A stretch of DNA of 47,652 bases from Beijerinckiaceae bacterium (GCA_022702015.1 JAKONI010000204.1:1-47652), one strand, 5' to 3'; positions 1-8,640 are shown, counted from the first letter of the stretch. The notes: a model not told the origin generated them from the letters alone. Program-made: numbers and translations.

Positions 1-2
1 TC

Positions 3-188
3 GGCGGCGATACGTTCATCAACATCCTGGGTGTGAGTGACCCGATCGCGTTCGAGAACGAGGCGGAAGGGCGGGCCAGCCAACGCAAGCTCGCGGCGCT
101 CGACTTCCAGGCCGTCGCGTTCGGGCATGGCAAGGCCATCACGAAGGATGCCCCCGGCAAGCTTCGTCGCTTCGTCGCGCGACGCTGA
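3..188 (+). CDS. C-terminal end of an MBL-fold metallo-hydrolase (partial, runs off the window)
   Basis: An open frame enters from the left edge and stops with TGA at 186-188, giving 61 residues. It contains an FGHGKAI segment preceded by LAALDF, which resembles the last strand and helix of metallo-beta-lactamase-fold hydrolases, where a late Gly-His follows the metal site. The metal-binding HxHxDH part would lie upstream of the window, so substrate and role cannot be stated. The family call is from recognition of the tail only. Confidence 0.6.
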   Translation, partial: GGDTFINILGVSDPIAFENEAEGRASQRKLAALDFQAVAFGHGKAITKDAPGKLRRFVARR

Positions 189-525
189 CAGGCGTGCACA
201 GATCACCGCAGGCCATAGGGATGGGGAGCGGGCCTATGACCGCTTTCCGGCCGCTCCGATGATCAGCGGTACGACCTACTTGGGTCGGAAGCGGGAGGGC
301 CGTTCTGGGTGGTTTCTGCCGGTCCGCTTACGAGGATAAAATCGAGAACTGGACGTTCTCCCGAACCACAACGATCAACGGCTCTGCGTCAAACCCCGTC
401 GTTCAACCCGCCGGAGCATAATTTTCGAATAAGACATCCTTCAGCGTCGTTCGTTCCGGTCCAGAGCGCGCAGTGGCGGGAACCAGTCACTTTCAAAAGC
501 ATCCGGCGCGTGACACTCACATCCC
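189..525. other. Gene-free interval before the hybrid kinase
   Basis: About 340 bases without a convincing gene. Open frames here have no recognisable domain and overlap one another. The interval presumably carries the promoter of the kinase at 526, but I see no clear -35/-10 pair or strong ribosome-binding site. Confidence 0.5.
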
Positions 526-2487
526 ATGAGCAGCTTGCACAAACTGATCGGGACGGTCGCCCGCCGACGCTCGTCGCCGGTCACCAACTACGGCATCACG
601 CTGTTGTTCGTCGGCGCAATGACGTTCGTCCGGTTCCTGGCTCCGGCCTATGTCGCACCGTTTCTGCTGTACATCCCGGTCCTCCTAGTCGTGAGCTTGG
701 CTTTCGGCTGGCGTACGGGGGGGCTGGCACTGTCGTTGTCCACCCTGATCGCCGCATGGTTCTATACGCGGGATGGGATGCTCGACGGCGTCGACGTTGC
801 CCTGTTGTGTCAGTACGTTACGGTCGGCATGGTCATGGTGTGGATCTGCCACGCCCTGCGCCGGTCCGTCGTGCAGAACCAAGCCACGCTGGAGCGGCTC
901 AACGCTGCGAACCGCATCCTCGTCGACAGAGAGGGGGCGTTGACAAGCGCCAATTCCGCGGCGGAAGCCGCTAAGGAAGCGGCTGAGTTGGCCAACGCGG
1001 CTAAGAGCGATTTCCTGGCCAATATGAGCCATGAACTCCGCACCCCGCTTTCCGCCATCATCGGCTACAGCGAGATGATGGGAGAGGAGATCACGGACGG
1101 TTGCGAGGCGTCGGATCTCGTGGCCGATATCGGCAAGGTCGAGCGCAACGCCCGTCACCTGCTCGGGCTCATCAACGACGTACTAGACCTATCCAAGGTC
1201 GAGAGCGGCAAGATGGAGGTCTACGTTGAAGATTTCGCGGTGGAGGACATGCTGCGCGACGTGGCAGGTTCCGTCGCGACCCTGGTCGGCAAGAAGGGCA
1301 ACACCCTGGAGATGCGGCTCGCGCCCGGGTTGGACTGGATGCAGTCCGATCTGACTAAAACGCGGCAGGTGCTCTTCAATCTCCTGAGCAATGCGGCCAA
1401 GTTCACAGAAAGCGGGACAATTTCCCTTGCCGCTTCGCGCACGACCGACGCTTCGGTTATCGATCGGCTTTCGTTCTCCGTCACGGATACCGGGATCGGG
1501 ATGACGGCCGAGCAGGTATCACGCCTGTTCCGCCGTTTCGAGCAGGCCGATGCGTCCACGACGCGCAACTTCGGCGGGACCGGGCTCGGATTGTCGCTTA
1601 CACGTGCCTTCGCCGACCTGCTCGCGGGAACCATCACGGTGTCCAGCGTCCCCGGCCAGGGCAGTACCTTCACGTTCACCGTGCCAGCGACCTTCGTTCC
1701 ACCCATCGACGAGCAAGCCTCGCCCGATCCCGACATCATCGCCGACGACGAAGTCGGAGGCGATGTCATCCTAGTCATAGACGACGATACGGACCAACTC
1801 GCGCTCACGACGCGGTTCCTTCATCGCGAGGGTTTCCGGGTCCAGACTGCCACGAACGGCAGGAGCGGGCTCGACCTCGCCCGGAGGCTGCGGCCGCGGG
1901 CCATCCTACTGGACGTGATGATGCCGGGTGTAGACGGATGGTCGGTTCTCAGCCAAATCAAAGCAGATGAGATGCTAGCTCCCATCCCGGTCGTGATGGT
2001 GACGTCCGTAGACCAGCGCAATCTCGCAGCCTCGCTCGGCGCCGCGGACTACATGCTGAAGCCGGTCGACTGGTCTCGGTTCGGTAAGATCGTGAACCAG
2101 TTCAGACTGGCGGACAAGGACCGACGCGGCACCGTGCTCCTGGTCGAAGATGAGGCCGTGACCCGCATGGCGATGCGCTCCACCCTGGAGGAGGACGGCT
2201 GGTCAGTCGTGGAAGCCTCGAACGGCAAGGAAGGCCTGCAGCACGTTGTAGATGTAAGGCCGGACGTCGTGATCGTGGACCTGAACATGCCCATTATGGA
2301 CGGCTTCGGCTTCTTGGAGGGTATTCGAGCCATGCCCAGCTGCGCGGACATCCCGGTGATTGTCCTGACGGGCCGAGAATTCTCGGCGGACGACCGGAGC
2401 AAGCTTCGCGGCGCGAGTCAGATCCTCAATCGCGGTGACCTTGCGTTGGGGAGTCTGGCCGAAAGGCTGAGGGGCCTTACCGCCTAA
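526..2487 (+). CDS. Membrane hybrid histidine kinase with two C-terminal receiver domains
   Basis: A 653-residue sensor that autophosphorylates on His and passes phosphate to its own receivers. Residues about 20-110 form four hydrophobic segments with very short loops, a DUF4118/MASE-like sensor. A coiled stretch (125-160) leads to HisKA with SHELRTP (His169), then an HATPase domain with the N-box around NLLSNAAKF, DTGIGM and GGTGLGL. Receiver 1 starts near VILVIDDD, has Asp463 in LLDVMMPG and keeps the Lys in MLKPVD. Receiver 2 starts near VLLVEDE and has Asp585 in IVDLNMP, but the usual late Lys-Pro is replaced by an ILNRGD stretch, so its switch may be altered. There is no HPt or DNA-binding domain, so an external phosphorelay partner is likely. 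The signal sensed is unknown. Confidence 0.92.
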   Translation: MSSLHKLIGTVARRRSSPVTNYGITLLFVGAMTFVRFLAPAYVAPFLLYIPVLLVVSLAFGWRTGGLALSLSTLIAAWFYTRDGMLDGVDVALLCQYVTVGMVMVWICHALRRSVVQNQATLERLNAANRILVDREGALTSANSAAEAAKEAAELANAAKSDFLANMSHELRTPLSAIIGYSEMMGEEITDGCEASDLVADIGKVERNARHLLGLINDVLDLSKVESGKMEVYVEDFAVEDMLRDVAGSVATLVGKKGNTLEMRLAPGLDWMQSDLTKTRQVLFNLLSNAAKFTESGTISLAASRTTDASVIDRLSFSVTDTGIGMTAEQVSRLFRRFEQADASTTRNFGGTGLGLSLTRAFADLLAGTITVSSVPGQGSTFTFTVPATFVPPIDEQASPDPDIIADDEVGGDVILVIDDDTDQLALTTRFLHREGFRVQTATNGRSGLDLARRLRPRAILLDVMMPGVDGWSVLSQIKADEMLAPIPVVMVTSVDQRNLAASLGAADYMLKPVDWSRFGKIVNQFRLADKDRRGTVLLVEDEAVTRMAMRSTLEEDGWSVVEASNGKEGLQHVVDVRPDVVIVDLNMPIMDGFGFLEGIRAMPSCADIPVIVLTGREFSADDRSKLRGASQILNRGDLALGSLAERLRGLTA

Positions 2488-2796
2488 GATGGAGAGGACG
2501 GAACAGAAGCCCTGGTGTCGAACTTTTTTGATGTCTGCTTGGAGACACTGGGGCTGGGCACCCGAACGACCAAGTTGGGTCGGAAGCTGCCATGTTCCAG
2601 CACAACCGTTCCAATCAGGAGTCTCTATTGGAACGTTAGCATCACGACATTGACCGATTGATTTGAGTTTATCCGCCAATTCAGTGTCAAATATTAAAGA
2701 TTAGATGCGTAACGCGGTCAGGATCTTGAACAACATGAAGCCGTCGCTCATGCTGGTTCTTCCGTTCCGATGTGCGACGTAAGGGATCCAGGCGGG
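2488..2796. other. Intergenic interval with a GTTCCAGC/TTGGAACG palindromic element
   Basis: No gene is supported. The interval contains GTTCCAGCACAACCGTTCC (2594-2612), nearly repeated at 8345-8363. It overlaps a perfect 9-bp inverted repeat, CGTTCCAAT (2607-2615) and ATTGGAACG (2627-2635), separated by 11 nt. The rest is unremarkable. Confidence 0.6.
2594..2635. repeat. Intergenic inverted repeat with TTGGAACG core
   Basis: CGTTCCAAT and ATTGGAACG form a perfect 9-bp inverted repeat. The upstream GTTCCAGCACAACCGTTCC is matched at 17 of 19 positions at 8345. A related 11-bp palindrome with the same core lies at 16284-16319. It may be an operator or a dispersed intergenic repeat. The GGAAC string also resembles the -35 element of alphaproteobacterial EcfG promoters, but I cannot pair it with a convincing CGTT at the right distance. 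Confidence 0.55.
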
Positions 2797-3054
2797 TCAG
2801 GACCTAGAACCGGTTCCCTTCGAAGCCTTGTATTCGTCGATGGCGGTCCGGCAGCCGGGCGACAGCTTGCCCATGTTCCTACGAAAGCACGCCACCACCT
2901 CCGACCCCTTCGGGTCTATGCCGTTGCAGAGGCTGAGATAGTCCCCGGAGCAGAACGTCCGAAGATGTCCCGTGGCGGCATCGTCGCCCTGGGCGGCGGC
3001 GGAGCCGGCCGCCAAGACGATAGAGAGGCCGAGGGAGCAGGTGGTGCGGATCAT
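2797..3054 (-). CDS. Small secreted Cys-rich protein
   Basis: An 85-residue protein with a typical signal peptide (hydrophobic core about 7-18, Ala-rich cleavage region near residue 22). The mature part has four Cys in the pattern FCSGDY...LC...VVACF...GC, which fits small periplasmic Cys-rich-repeat proteins common in Rhizobiales and likely forms two disulfides. No enzymatic motif is visible and function is unknown. It lies downstream of the stress gene block, separated from it by a strong hairpin at 3102-3128, so it is probably transcribed separately. Confidence 0.7.
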   Translation of the reverse strand: MIRTTCSLGLSIVLAAGSAAAQGDDAATGHLRTFCSGDYLSLCNGIDPKGSEVVACFRRNMGKLSPGCRTAIDEYKASKGTGSRS

Positions 3055-3101
3055 GGGGCGACCGTCGTGCTTGATGCTTGCCTGAGTGTCCTTGCGTCGG
3101 A

Positions 3102-3128
3102 CGGGAGGGGGCCGCGGGCCCCCTCCCG
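3102..3128 (-). terminator. Strong GC hairpin ending the DUF2382 operon
   Basis: A perfect 12-bp stem (CGGGAGGGGGCC with GGCCCCCTCCCG) around a 3-nt loop sits between the stop of the DUF2382 gene at 3138 and the next leftward start at 3054. No T-tract follows on the minus strand, so it is a terminator-like or mRNA-end-protecting hairpin and not a classic Rho-independent terminator. Confidence 0.55.
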
Positions 3129-3137
3129 ATAAGGCGG

Positions 3138-4016
3138 TCAGACCAGCTTGCGGGGAACGCTCCCAGCGGTCGTGCCGGTACGCTCGACGTTGCCGCGCTC
3201 GTCAATGACCTCGACCTCGGTGTGACGCACCTTGTCGGTCACGGTCTCGACGCGCTCGGCTGCCTCCTTGCGGATGCCGACCTCGCCGACGACGCGGGCT
3301 TCCTTCGAGACCACCGCCTGCTCGCGCGTCTCGGTCGCCTCAATGATTTTGTCCTCGAACAGGGCCATGTCTCCCGGGGTGACCGCTCGGTCGACGACGC
3401 GCCGATCCACGTGAACGGTCTCGTCCCGCAGGGCGACGTTCTCGCTCACGGCTTTCTCGGCCGCGTAGGACCGCACACGGACGCGGCCACTGTCGACCAT
3501 GCGCTTGCCGACGTTGAGGCGCTCCTCGACGACCGGGATGTACTCGGTGCCTTGGGCCGTACCGTGCGCGGCGGCGGACTCGGCACCGCCCGCCGCGTGG
3601 AGGCCAGTGTTGCTCGTTCCGCCCTCCGAGGCGGTGACCATGGCCGGCGCGCCGGTCGCCTGACCGTTCCACCCCTCCTTGCGCCAGGAAGCCTCACGCT
3701 CGTCCATGTCGATCGAGCCGTGCTCCTCTAGGATGTCGTATGTTCGCTCGGCGTATCCGTCCTCGACGGTCGCCGTCAGCATCGTGCCGCCCCGGTGCAG
3801 GCCCTCGGCGTGGAGGTGGCGATCCTCTTCCGGCATGAAGAACTCCTTCAGCGAGCCCCACATGCCTTCTTCGTGGGTCGTGGCGGAGGCGGTGCCAGCC
3901 TCGCTGCCGGACAAGATCCGGACGCCAACCTCGGGGATGCCGAGGGCAATGAGCTTCGCCTTGGCGGTGGTCGCCTCAGCATAGGTGTCGTACATGGCGG
4001 TGATGGTCTGGGTCAT
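3138..4016 (-). CDS. YsnF/AvaK-type stress protein (DUF2382), long form
   Basis: A 292-residue soluble protein. The first 75 residues (TITAMYDTYAEATTAKAKL...) resemble the general-stress YflT/DUF1269-like N-terminal domain of YsnF proteins. After a low-complexity linker, residues about 150-275 are a DUF2382 domain built of repeated EERL-x-V-x-KR and ALRDETVHVDRR segments. Family members are PRC-barrel-associated or stress-induced proteins of unknown biochemistry. Its ATG overlaps the stop of the upstream DUF2382 gene by 4 nt, so the two are translationally coupled and probably derive from a duplication. Confidence 0.85.
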   Translation of the reverse strand: MTQTITAMYDTYAEATTAKAKLIALGIPEVGVRILSGSEAGTASATTHEEGMWGSLKEFFMPEEDRHLHAEGLHRGGTMLTATVEDGYAERTYDILEEHGSIDMDEREASWRKEGWNGQATGAPAMVTASEGGTSNTGLHAAGGAESAAAHGTAQGTEYIPVVEERLNVGKRMVDSGRVRVRSYAAEKAVSENVALRDETVHVDRRVVDRAVTPGDMALFEDKIIEATETREQAVVSKEARVVGEVGIRKEAAERVETVTDKVRHTEVEVIDERGNVERTGTTAGSVPRKLV

Positions 4017-4510
4017 GGCTCGTTCTCCGTCAGGGGCACGGGGGGCAGGGCCGTAACGTGCCCCTCGGGGGACACGCGTTCGATCACGGCGTGCTGCTTG
4101 CGCAGCGTCACCGGCATCTCGACGTCCTCGCCCGCTGTGGTCTGGCGGACATGCACCTCCTCCCGCAGGACGAGGCGCTTCTCGACGACGAGAATCTCTT
4201 CCAGGACCGGGATAATGGTCACCCCGTTCTCCTCGCGGACCACCGGGGGCGTCTCGCCCTCGGCCAGGGTCCGGTTGATTGGTACCCGGGTGACCCCGAC
4301 CCGGTCGCTGCGCAAGGTTTCACGCAGGACCTGGTCCGCCGTTTCGGTATGGGTCGAGACCCGCACCCGGCCGGTCTCGACCACCCGCTTGTCGATGCGG
4401 GCGGTCTCGGCGATCAGCGGAAGCGTCACGCTCTCGCCTAGGGCGACCTCTGCCGCCGGCTTGTCCTGCATCCCAAGCGGACGCGGCTTGGTGGCGGCAG
4501 GGTCGCTCAC
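4013..4510 (-). CDS. DUF2382 stress protein, short form
   Basis: A 165-residue protein made almost wholly of the DUF2382 repeat: SVTLPLIAETARIDKR...VVETGRVRV near the start and a second IIPVLEEILVVEKR...LREEVHVR unit. Two half-domains are therefore visible. It starts at a GTG 2 nt after the stop of the upstream membrane-protein gene and ends with a 4-nt overlap into the longer DUF2382 gene, so three genes form one leftward operon. Function is inferred as stress-related from the family only. Confidence 0.82.
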   Translation of the reverse strand: MSDPAATKPRPLGMQDKPAAEVALGESVTLPLIAETARIDKRVVETGRVRVSTHTETADQVLRETLRSDRVGVTRVPINRTLAEGETPPVVREENGVTIIPVLEEILVVEKRLVLREEVHVRQTTAGEDVEMPVTLRKQHAVIERVSPEGHVTALPPVPLTENEP

Positions 4511-4512
4511 CG

Positions 4513-5469
4513 TCAGACCCGACGCTGGGGCGTGACGGCGACGGCGGTGCGGGTGAGCACCGGGTCGACTGCGGCGCCACGCCCGGCGAAGAAGGCCGAC
4601 AGTGCACCGAGGATCAACGCCAGGGCGCCGTAGAGCGCCCCCTGGGAGCCAGCACGAGCGGCGGCATCGGCCGCCTGCTTGGCCTGCTCCTTGGTCTTGG
4701 CAACCGTGTCGTTGAACTGCTGCACGTACTGGGCGACCTGGGTCCGGGCCTGATCGACCGGAATTCCCTGCGCCTTGGCGAGGGCCTGGGCGGCCTTCTC
4801 CTGGGCATCCTTCTGCTGGGCGGCGTCACCCGTCACTGCCGCGCGCATTGCGCTGACGGCAGCGTTCTTCAAGGCTTCCGGGTCGCTGCCGGTGCCGCTG
4901 CGGACTTGGCTCTCGATGTTTGAGAATGGGTTGTCCATGCCCGGTAGCGACGGGGCCGCGGCCTGTGCGGCGGTCTTCACTGAGCCGCCGACGAGATTGC
5001 CGGCTCCGCCGAGCGTGCTCGACACCGCGCTCGTCGCGCCGCTGACCAGGCCGCCGACCGCCGAGGACAGCAAATATACGACGACCAGCGTCGAGACTGC
5101 CCATGCGATTAGACCATGGTAGGCCGTGGTGGTCCGAGCCGGCTTCCCCGAGAGGCGCCCGGCAAGCCAGCCGCCGGCGGTCGATGCGAGGATACCGGAG
5201 ATCACGAACCAGATGCCGGCACCGGACGAAAGCGACCCAGCAGTGGGCGTACCGTTGCCGGCCGGATCGATCGTCGAGAGGCCGATGCCGAGCCCGACCA
5301 TGTTGAGGATGACCTGGGCGACCAGCGCGATCACGGCGCCGGCGAACACGGCGCCCCACGAGACCGAGTGCAGCGCCATCGTGCGCATGTCCTCGGCCGG
5401 GGTGGCCATGCTGGTGGCCGGAAGGTCGCGGTCGTAGGCCGGACGGGTGGTATCTGGAGCTAACGCCAT
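4513..5469 (-). CDS. Membrane protein with long helical loop (PhnA-like conserved protein)
   Basis: A 318-residue inner-membrane protein. Residues about 33-60 (SWGAVFAGAVIALVAQVILN), 85-105, 117-140 and 283-300 are hydrophobic segments. Between the third and last lies a long Ala/Gln/Lys-rich helical region (about 190-280, repeated AQ-A-KA patterns) likely to be a periplasmic or cytosolic coiled coil. Similar proteins in Methylobacterium and Bradyrhizobium are annotated only as PhnA-like or hypothetical. It heads the operon with the two DUF2382 genes, suggesting a shared envelope-stress role (inference). Confidence 0.75.
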   Translation of the reverse strand: MALAPDTTRPAYDRDLPATSMATPAEDMRTMALHSVSWGAVFAGAVIALVAQVILNMVGLGIGLSTIDPAGNGTPTAGSLSSGAGIWFVISGILASTAGGWLAGRLSGKPARTTTAYHGLIAWAVSTLVVVYLLSSAVGGLVSGATSAVSSTLGGAGNLVGGSVKTAAQAAAPSLPGMDNPFSNIESQVRSGTGSDPEALKNAAVSAMRAAVTGDAAQQKDAQEKAAQALAKAQGIPVDQARTQVAQYVQQFNDTVAKTKEQAKQAADAAARAGSQGALYGALALILGALSAFFAGRGAAVDPVLTRTAVAVTPQRRV

Positions 5470-5541
5470 CGTGGAAACTTTCTCGTCTTCGGGGGTCGGT
5501 TCGGTCTTCGGCCAGTTTCGCCGAAAGCGGGTTCGCCGGGG

Positions 5542-5802
5542 TCAGAGCACTCGGCGGCGACCTGCCAGCGCGTGGTAGAGCCACAGCACCACCACGGCGC
5601 CGACTACGGCGACGAGCAGGCTGTAGAGGTTGAGACCTGAGACGCCGGGCTGGCCGAACTGGTTGAACAGGAAACCGCCGACGACGGCGCCGACGACGCC
5701 GAGCAGGATGTCGACGACGAGCCCCTGGCCGGTGTTGTTGACGACCTTGCTACCGATGAAGCCGGCGATCAGGCCGAGGACGACCCAGGCTAGGAGTGAC
5801 AT
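5542..5802 (-). CDS. GlsB/YeaQ/YmgE family stress membrane protein
   Basis: An 86-residue protein with three hydrophobic segments and the hallmark Gly-rich sequence LLAWVVLGLIAGFIGSKVV plus DILLGVVGAVVGGFLF, diagnostic of the transglycosylase-associated/GlsB family. These small inner-membrane proteins are induced by stress or stationary phase; the biochemical role is unknown. A GGAG ribosome-binding site lies 7 nt before the ATG at 5802. The gene is 72 nt upstream of the membrane-protein operon on the same strand and may be cotranscribed. Confidence 0.88.
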   Translation of the reverse strand: MSLLAWVVLGLIAGFIGSKVVNNTGQGLVVDILLGVVGAVVGGFLFNQFGQPGVSGLNLYSLLVAVVGAVVVLWLYHALAGRRRVL

Positions 5803-5911
5803 GATGCGGCTCCACTTCTTGTCGTGTGGTTTGGGGGCCGTCCATCTCCGGACGACCTAGAGGCATGCGGGAGCCTCGGTTGCGGCGCGCATGGTCGCTC
5901 GCTGCCCCGCA

Positions 5912-6094
5912 TCACCTGCGGGTCGAGCGCCTGGGTTTGGGTTCGGGGGTCGACGATGCGTATGCAGCTTCGATGGCGGCGATCTCGGCGGCGGCTTCCG
6001 CCCGGATCGCGTCGTCGCCCTCGATGATGCCGATGGATTCCTTGATCAGCGCCCGTACGTGATCGGGCGACAGCACCTTCCGACGCCCTGCCAC
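5912..6094 (-). CDS. Small conserved-looking hypothetical protein
   Basis: A 60-residue protein starting at GTG, with a GAGGAG ribosome-binding site 8 nt upstream. It is mainly helical and acidic in the middle (HVRALIKESIGIIEGDDAIR) and ends in a basic Pro/Arg-rich tail. No motif is recognised. The good initiation signal and biased composition support it as a real gene. Its position before glsB suggests it may belong to the same leftward group. Confidence 0.5.
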   Translation of the reverse strand: MAGRRKVLSPDHVRALIKESIGIIEGDDAIRAEAAAEIAAIEAAYASSTPEPKPRRSTRR

Positions 6095-6237
6095 GCGGAT
6101 CTCCTCGCATCAACCCAAGGGATGATCTTCCGAGATGCCCGCGAGAGCAGAGCTACCACCGTGTAATCAGATGATACAGTGGAAGTTCCGCCGATTTACA
6201 TAAAGTACACTTGTACCAATTTGACTTGGTAGTTCTG

Positions 6238-7740
6238 TCACGGTTTCGTCCGGTTTCGGCGTGGGGGCCGCGTGATCGCGCCGATTCCCCGCTCCTGGGC
6301 CCAGACCACTACGGCGCTCCGCCGGTTGACCCCAAGCTTGCGGTAGAGCCCGGAGACGTGGTTGCGCACCGTGTTCGGCGACAGTTTCAGCTCGGCCCCG
6401 ATCTCCTGGTCGGTGGCGCCCTGGCAGATCCGAGTGAGCATGTCCTGCTCGCGGATCGTCAGGTTCTCTATCGCTGCCGATGGCCGGCCGGGGCGTGCTG
6501 GGTTGCGAAGGGCCGCAAGCTTGTCGATCACCCCGTGGCTGAACCACGACGCATCCGCCATCACCGCCTCAATGGCTGAGATCAGTTCGCGTTCTGACCG
6601 CTTGCGACTGGTGATGTCCTGTAGGACGCAAAGCACACAGGCCTCACCGTTAATGCTCACCCGCTCAGCCGAGACGAGGCAGTCGATCTCGGTGCCGGCT
6701 GCATCCTGTAGCGCGGCCTCAAAGCCGCGAACGCTGCCGAGTCTCCTGAGGTCGCGAGAAAATTTACGCTGCTCGGCCCGGTCGATCCAGAGCGCCGGGT
6801 CGGCGAGCGACTGGCCACCTACGGTCTCGGGAATGTGCCCGAACGACGTCAAGAAGGCCTGGTTGACGCTGGTGATCTCCAACCCATCCGCGTCCATCAA
6901 CGCACTTGCCACCGGCGAGAGGTCGAACGCCTTGGCGAAGCGCTCCTCACTATGGCGCAGCGCCATCTCGGCCTTCCGACGATCCTCCAGGTCGGCGAAG
7001 GTGAACAGCATGCACGGTTCGATGCCGCCCGAGCCCGGCATCTCAATGGCGTGCCCGGCCACGATCACGTAGCGGCCCTTTCCACACGGCGTAGCGAGTT
7101 GAGCCTCCATCTGCGGGATGGTGCGGCCCTCGTGCAGTCGGTGGATCGCCATCTCGCGCCGCTCGGCCTCACGCAGCAGGTCGATCTCGCAGAACGATCG
7201 GCCGAGCACATCGTCGCGATGGTAACCGGTCAGGTCGAGAAAGCCGTGATTGACCCGCACGAAGCGCAGATCTGCAATCCGGCAGATGATTGCCGGCGCT
7301 GGGTTAGCGTTGAACATGCGCTCGAACCGGGCCTCGGCTTGATAGCGCTCGCTCACGTCCTGCATCACCAGGGCGAGGCCGTTCAGTATGCCATCCGCAT
7401 CAGTGGTCACTAAGCTCCGAATGCGATGCATCCACCTGTGTGATGGATCTCGTTTGGGAACCAACTCGACGACGATGTCGCGGAATACCTCGCCGGAGAG
7501 CACTCGGTCGAGGGGATGCTGTAGCGGGCCTATCTCGCGATGATTGCGGTAGTGTAGCGTGAAGTTCGCGCGGTACTCTGACACGGTGGCACCGAGATCG
7601 CCGGCATCCGCAATCCCATGCATGGCAATGGCAGCATCGTTCGCATAGGCGATGGTCTGATCCGGCTCGATGAGGATCACACCCTCAGACAGGCCAGCCA
7701 CGATCTGCCGCATCTGCATGTGACGTACCGCATCGGTCAT
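6238..7740 (-). CDS. PAS-domain LuxR-type transcriptional regulator
   Basis: About 500 residues. I choose the ATG at 7740 (MTDAVRHM) because an AAGGAGA lies 7 nt upstream; the frame could open 25 codons earlier. Three PAS units follow: one ending near LALVMQDVSERYQ, one with FVRVNHGFLDLTGYHRDD, and one with ITSVNQAFLTSFGH ending in VLQDITSRKRSE. The last 65 residues are a LuxR/GerE helix-turn-helix (LTIREQDMLTRI...DQEIGAELKLSPNTVRNHV). There is no kinase domain and no membrane segment, so it probably senses a small molecule or redox state in the cytosol and binds DNA directly. Target genes are unknown. Confidence 0.88.
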   Translation of the reverse strand: MTDAVRHMQMRQIVAGLSEGVILIEPDQTIAYANDAAIAMHGIADAGDLGATVSEYRANFTLHYRNHREIGPLQHPLDRVLSGEVFRDIVVELVPKRDPSHRWMHRIRSLVTTDADGILNGLALVMQDVSERYQAEARFERMFNANPAPAIICRIADLRFVRVNHGFLDLTGYHRDDVLGRSFCEIDLLREAERREMAIHRLHEGRTIPQMEAQLATPCGKGRYVIVAGHAIEMPGSGGIEPCMLFTFADLEDRRKAEMALRHSEERFAKAFDLSPVASALMDADGLEITSVNQAFLTSFGHIPETVGGQSLADPALWIDRAEQRKFSRDLRRLGSVRGFEAALQDAAGTEIDCLVSAERVSINGEACVLCVLQDITSRKRSERELISAIEAVMADASWFSHGVIDKLAALRNPARPGRPSAAIENLTIREQDMLTRICQGATDQEIGAELKLSPNTVRNHVSGLYRKLGVNRRSAVVVWAQERGIGAITRPPRRNRTKP

Positions 7741-8170
7741 CGGCATATCTCCTTGCGGAACGCCAACGTTCGAATGCGAGAAAAAGCTCAGACTGCCGCT
7801 GTTGGGCGTTCTCAATCGAGCTGATCGCCCCGGCTGAACGAGCAGAATAGATCTTAGTCAGAGGAAACAAAAATGATGATCGGGCGAGAAGTTTATTACA
7901 TACGAGTTCCAGTTTGGGTCGGCGGCTTCCAGTAATAAATATAATTTCGACCGCGCCTTCATTCATCGTCGTTACATGGAGGCGGTAACCCATATTCGTC
8001 GCCAGCACACGTGCATGGTCTGTCGTACTAGCGGCCAAGGTCATGGTAAACTCAGCTATACCTGATGCAAGTTGAGCTGCGAGAAGACCAATTTCCACCC
8101 CCTCATTGAAGGTTTCGTTACGGCCAGCGAACCGCAAGCGTAGACCGGGCATGACATGGATGTGGCGCAT
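7685..8170 (-). CDS. Small hypothetical protein, C-terminus doubtful
   Basis: The frame from ATG 8170 has a GGGGGA ribosome-binding site 6 nt upstream and begins MRHIHVMPGLRLRF, with roughly 95 residues of protein-like composition up to LELVCNKL. After that the sequence turns Arg/Ser-rich and runs 56 nt into the start of the PAS-LuxR gene, which suggests the natural stop was lost or a frameshift occurred near 7890. No known domain. I trust the N-terminal two thirds more than the tail. Confidence 0.45.
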   Translation of the reverse strand: MRHIHVMPGLRLRFAGRNETFNEGVEIGLLAAQLASGIAEFTMTLAASTTDHARVLATNMGYRLHVTTMNEGAVEIIFITGSRRPKLELVCNKLLARSSFLFPLTKIYSARSAGAISSIENAQQRQSELFLAFERWRSARRYADDRCGTSHADAADRGWPV

Positions 8171-8640
8171 AGCTAGTCCCCCCACACCTCCCAGTGCACG
8201 CCGATGCGGTTAACAGCGCGTTAGCGGCGGCATGCGCACAAGGGATCGAAAACTCGGCCCGACATATTCGAAGTCGGCTGCAGCCTCTTAGTCGCCTGCG
8301 ACGCGCTGGTTTAGAAAAACTGCGTTCGCGAGACATAAGCCTGAGTTCCAGCGCAGCCGTTCCACAGAGCTTGAGCAGCGGAACCGTCACGCTGGAACGT
8401 AACCGTTGCGATAGATCAAGCTCAACGGAACAGCACTGACGGAACAGAGCCAGCGCCCTCAGAAAGTTTGGGTCTGATCGCTGGCTCCACCGTGCATTAG
8501 CGACAGACCACTCGACGAGCTTCAAATGCTGTTATGCATGTAAGATTTTGACGACCATTACCATCACGCCAAGCGTTTCTTCCTCGGAGGGTGCTTATTG
8601 AATAACCTAAGAATTTGCTTGTTTGAATAGCAAAAATCGT
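8171..8640. other. Intergenic region rich in GGAAC/GTTCC motifs
   Basis: No convincing gene in about 470 bases. Between 8345 and 8445 the strings GTTCC and GGAAC occur repeatedly, including GTTCCAGCGCAGCCGTTCC (8345-8363), a near copy of 2594-2612, and CTGGAACGTAACCGTT further on. This looks like a regulatory or dispersed repeat segment. The stretch from 8530 is AT-rich. Confidence 0.5.
8345..8363. repeat. Second copy of the GTTCCAGCRCARCCGTTCC element
   Basis: A 19-nt match (17 identical, two purine changes) to 2594-2612, also in a non-coding interval. It is followed by further GGAAC boxes on the same strand. Shared spacing and purine-only differences suggest a conserved functional element or dispersed repeat rather than chance. 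Confidence 0.5.
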
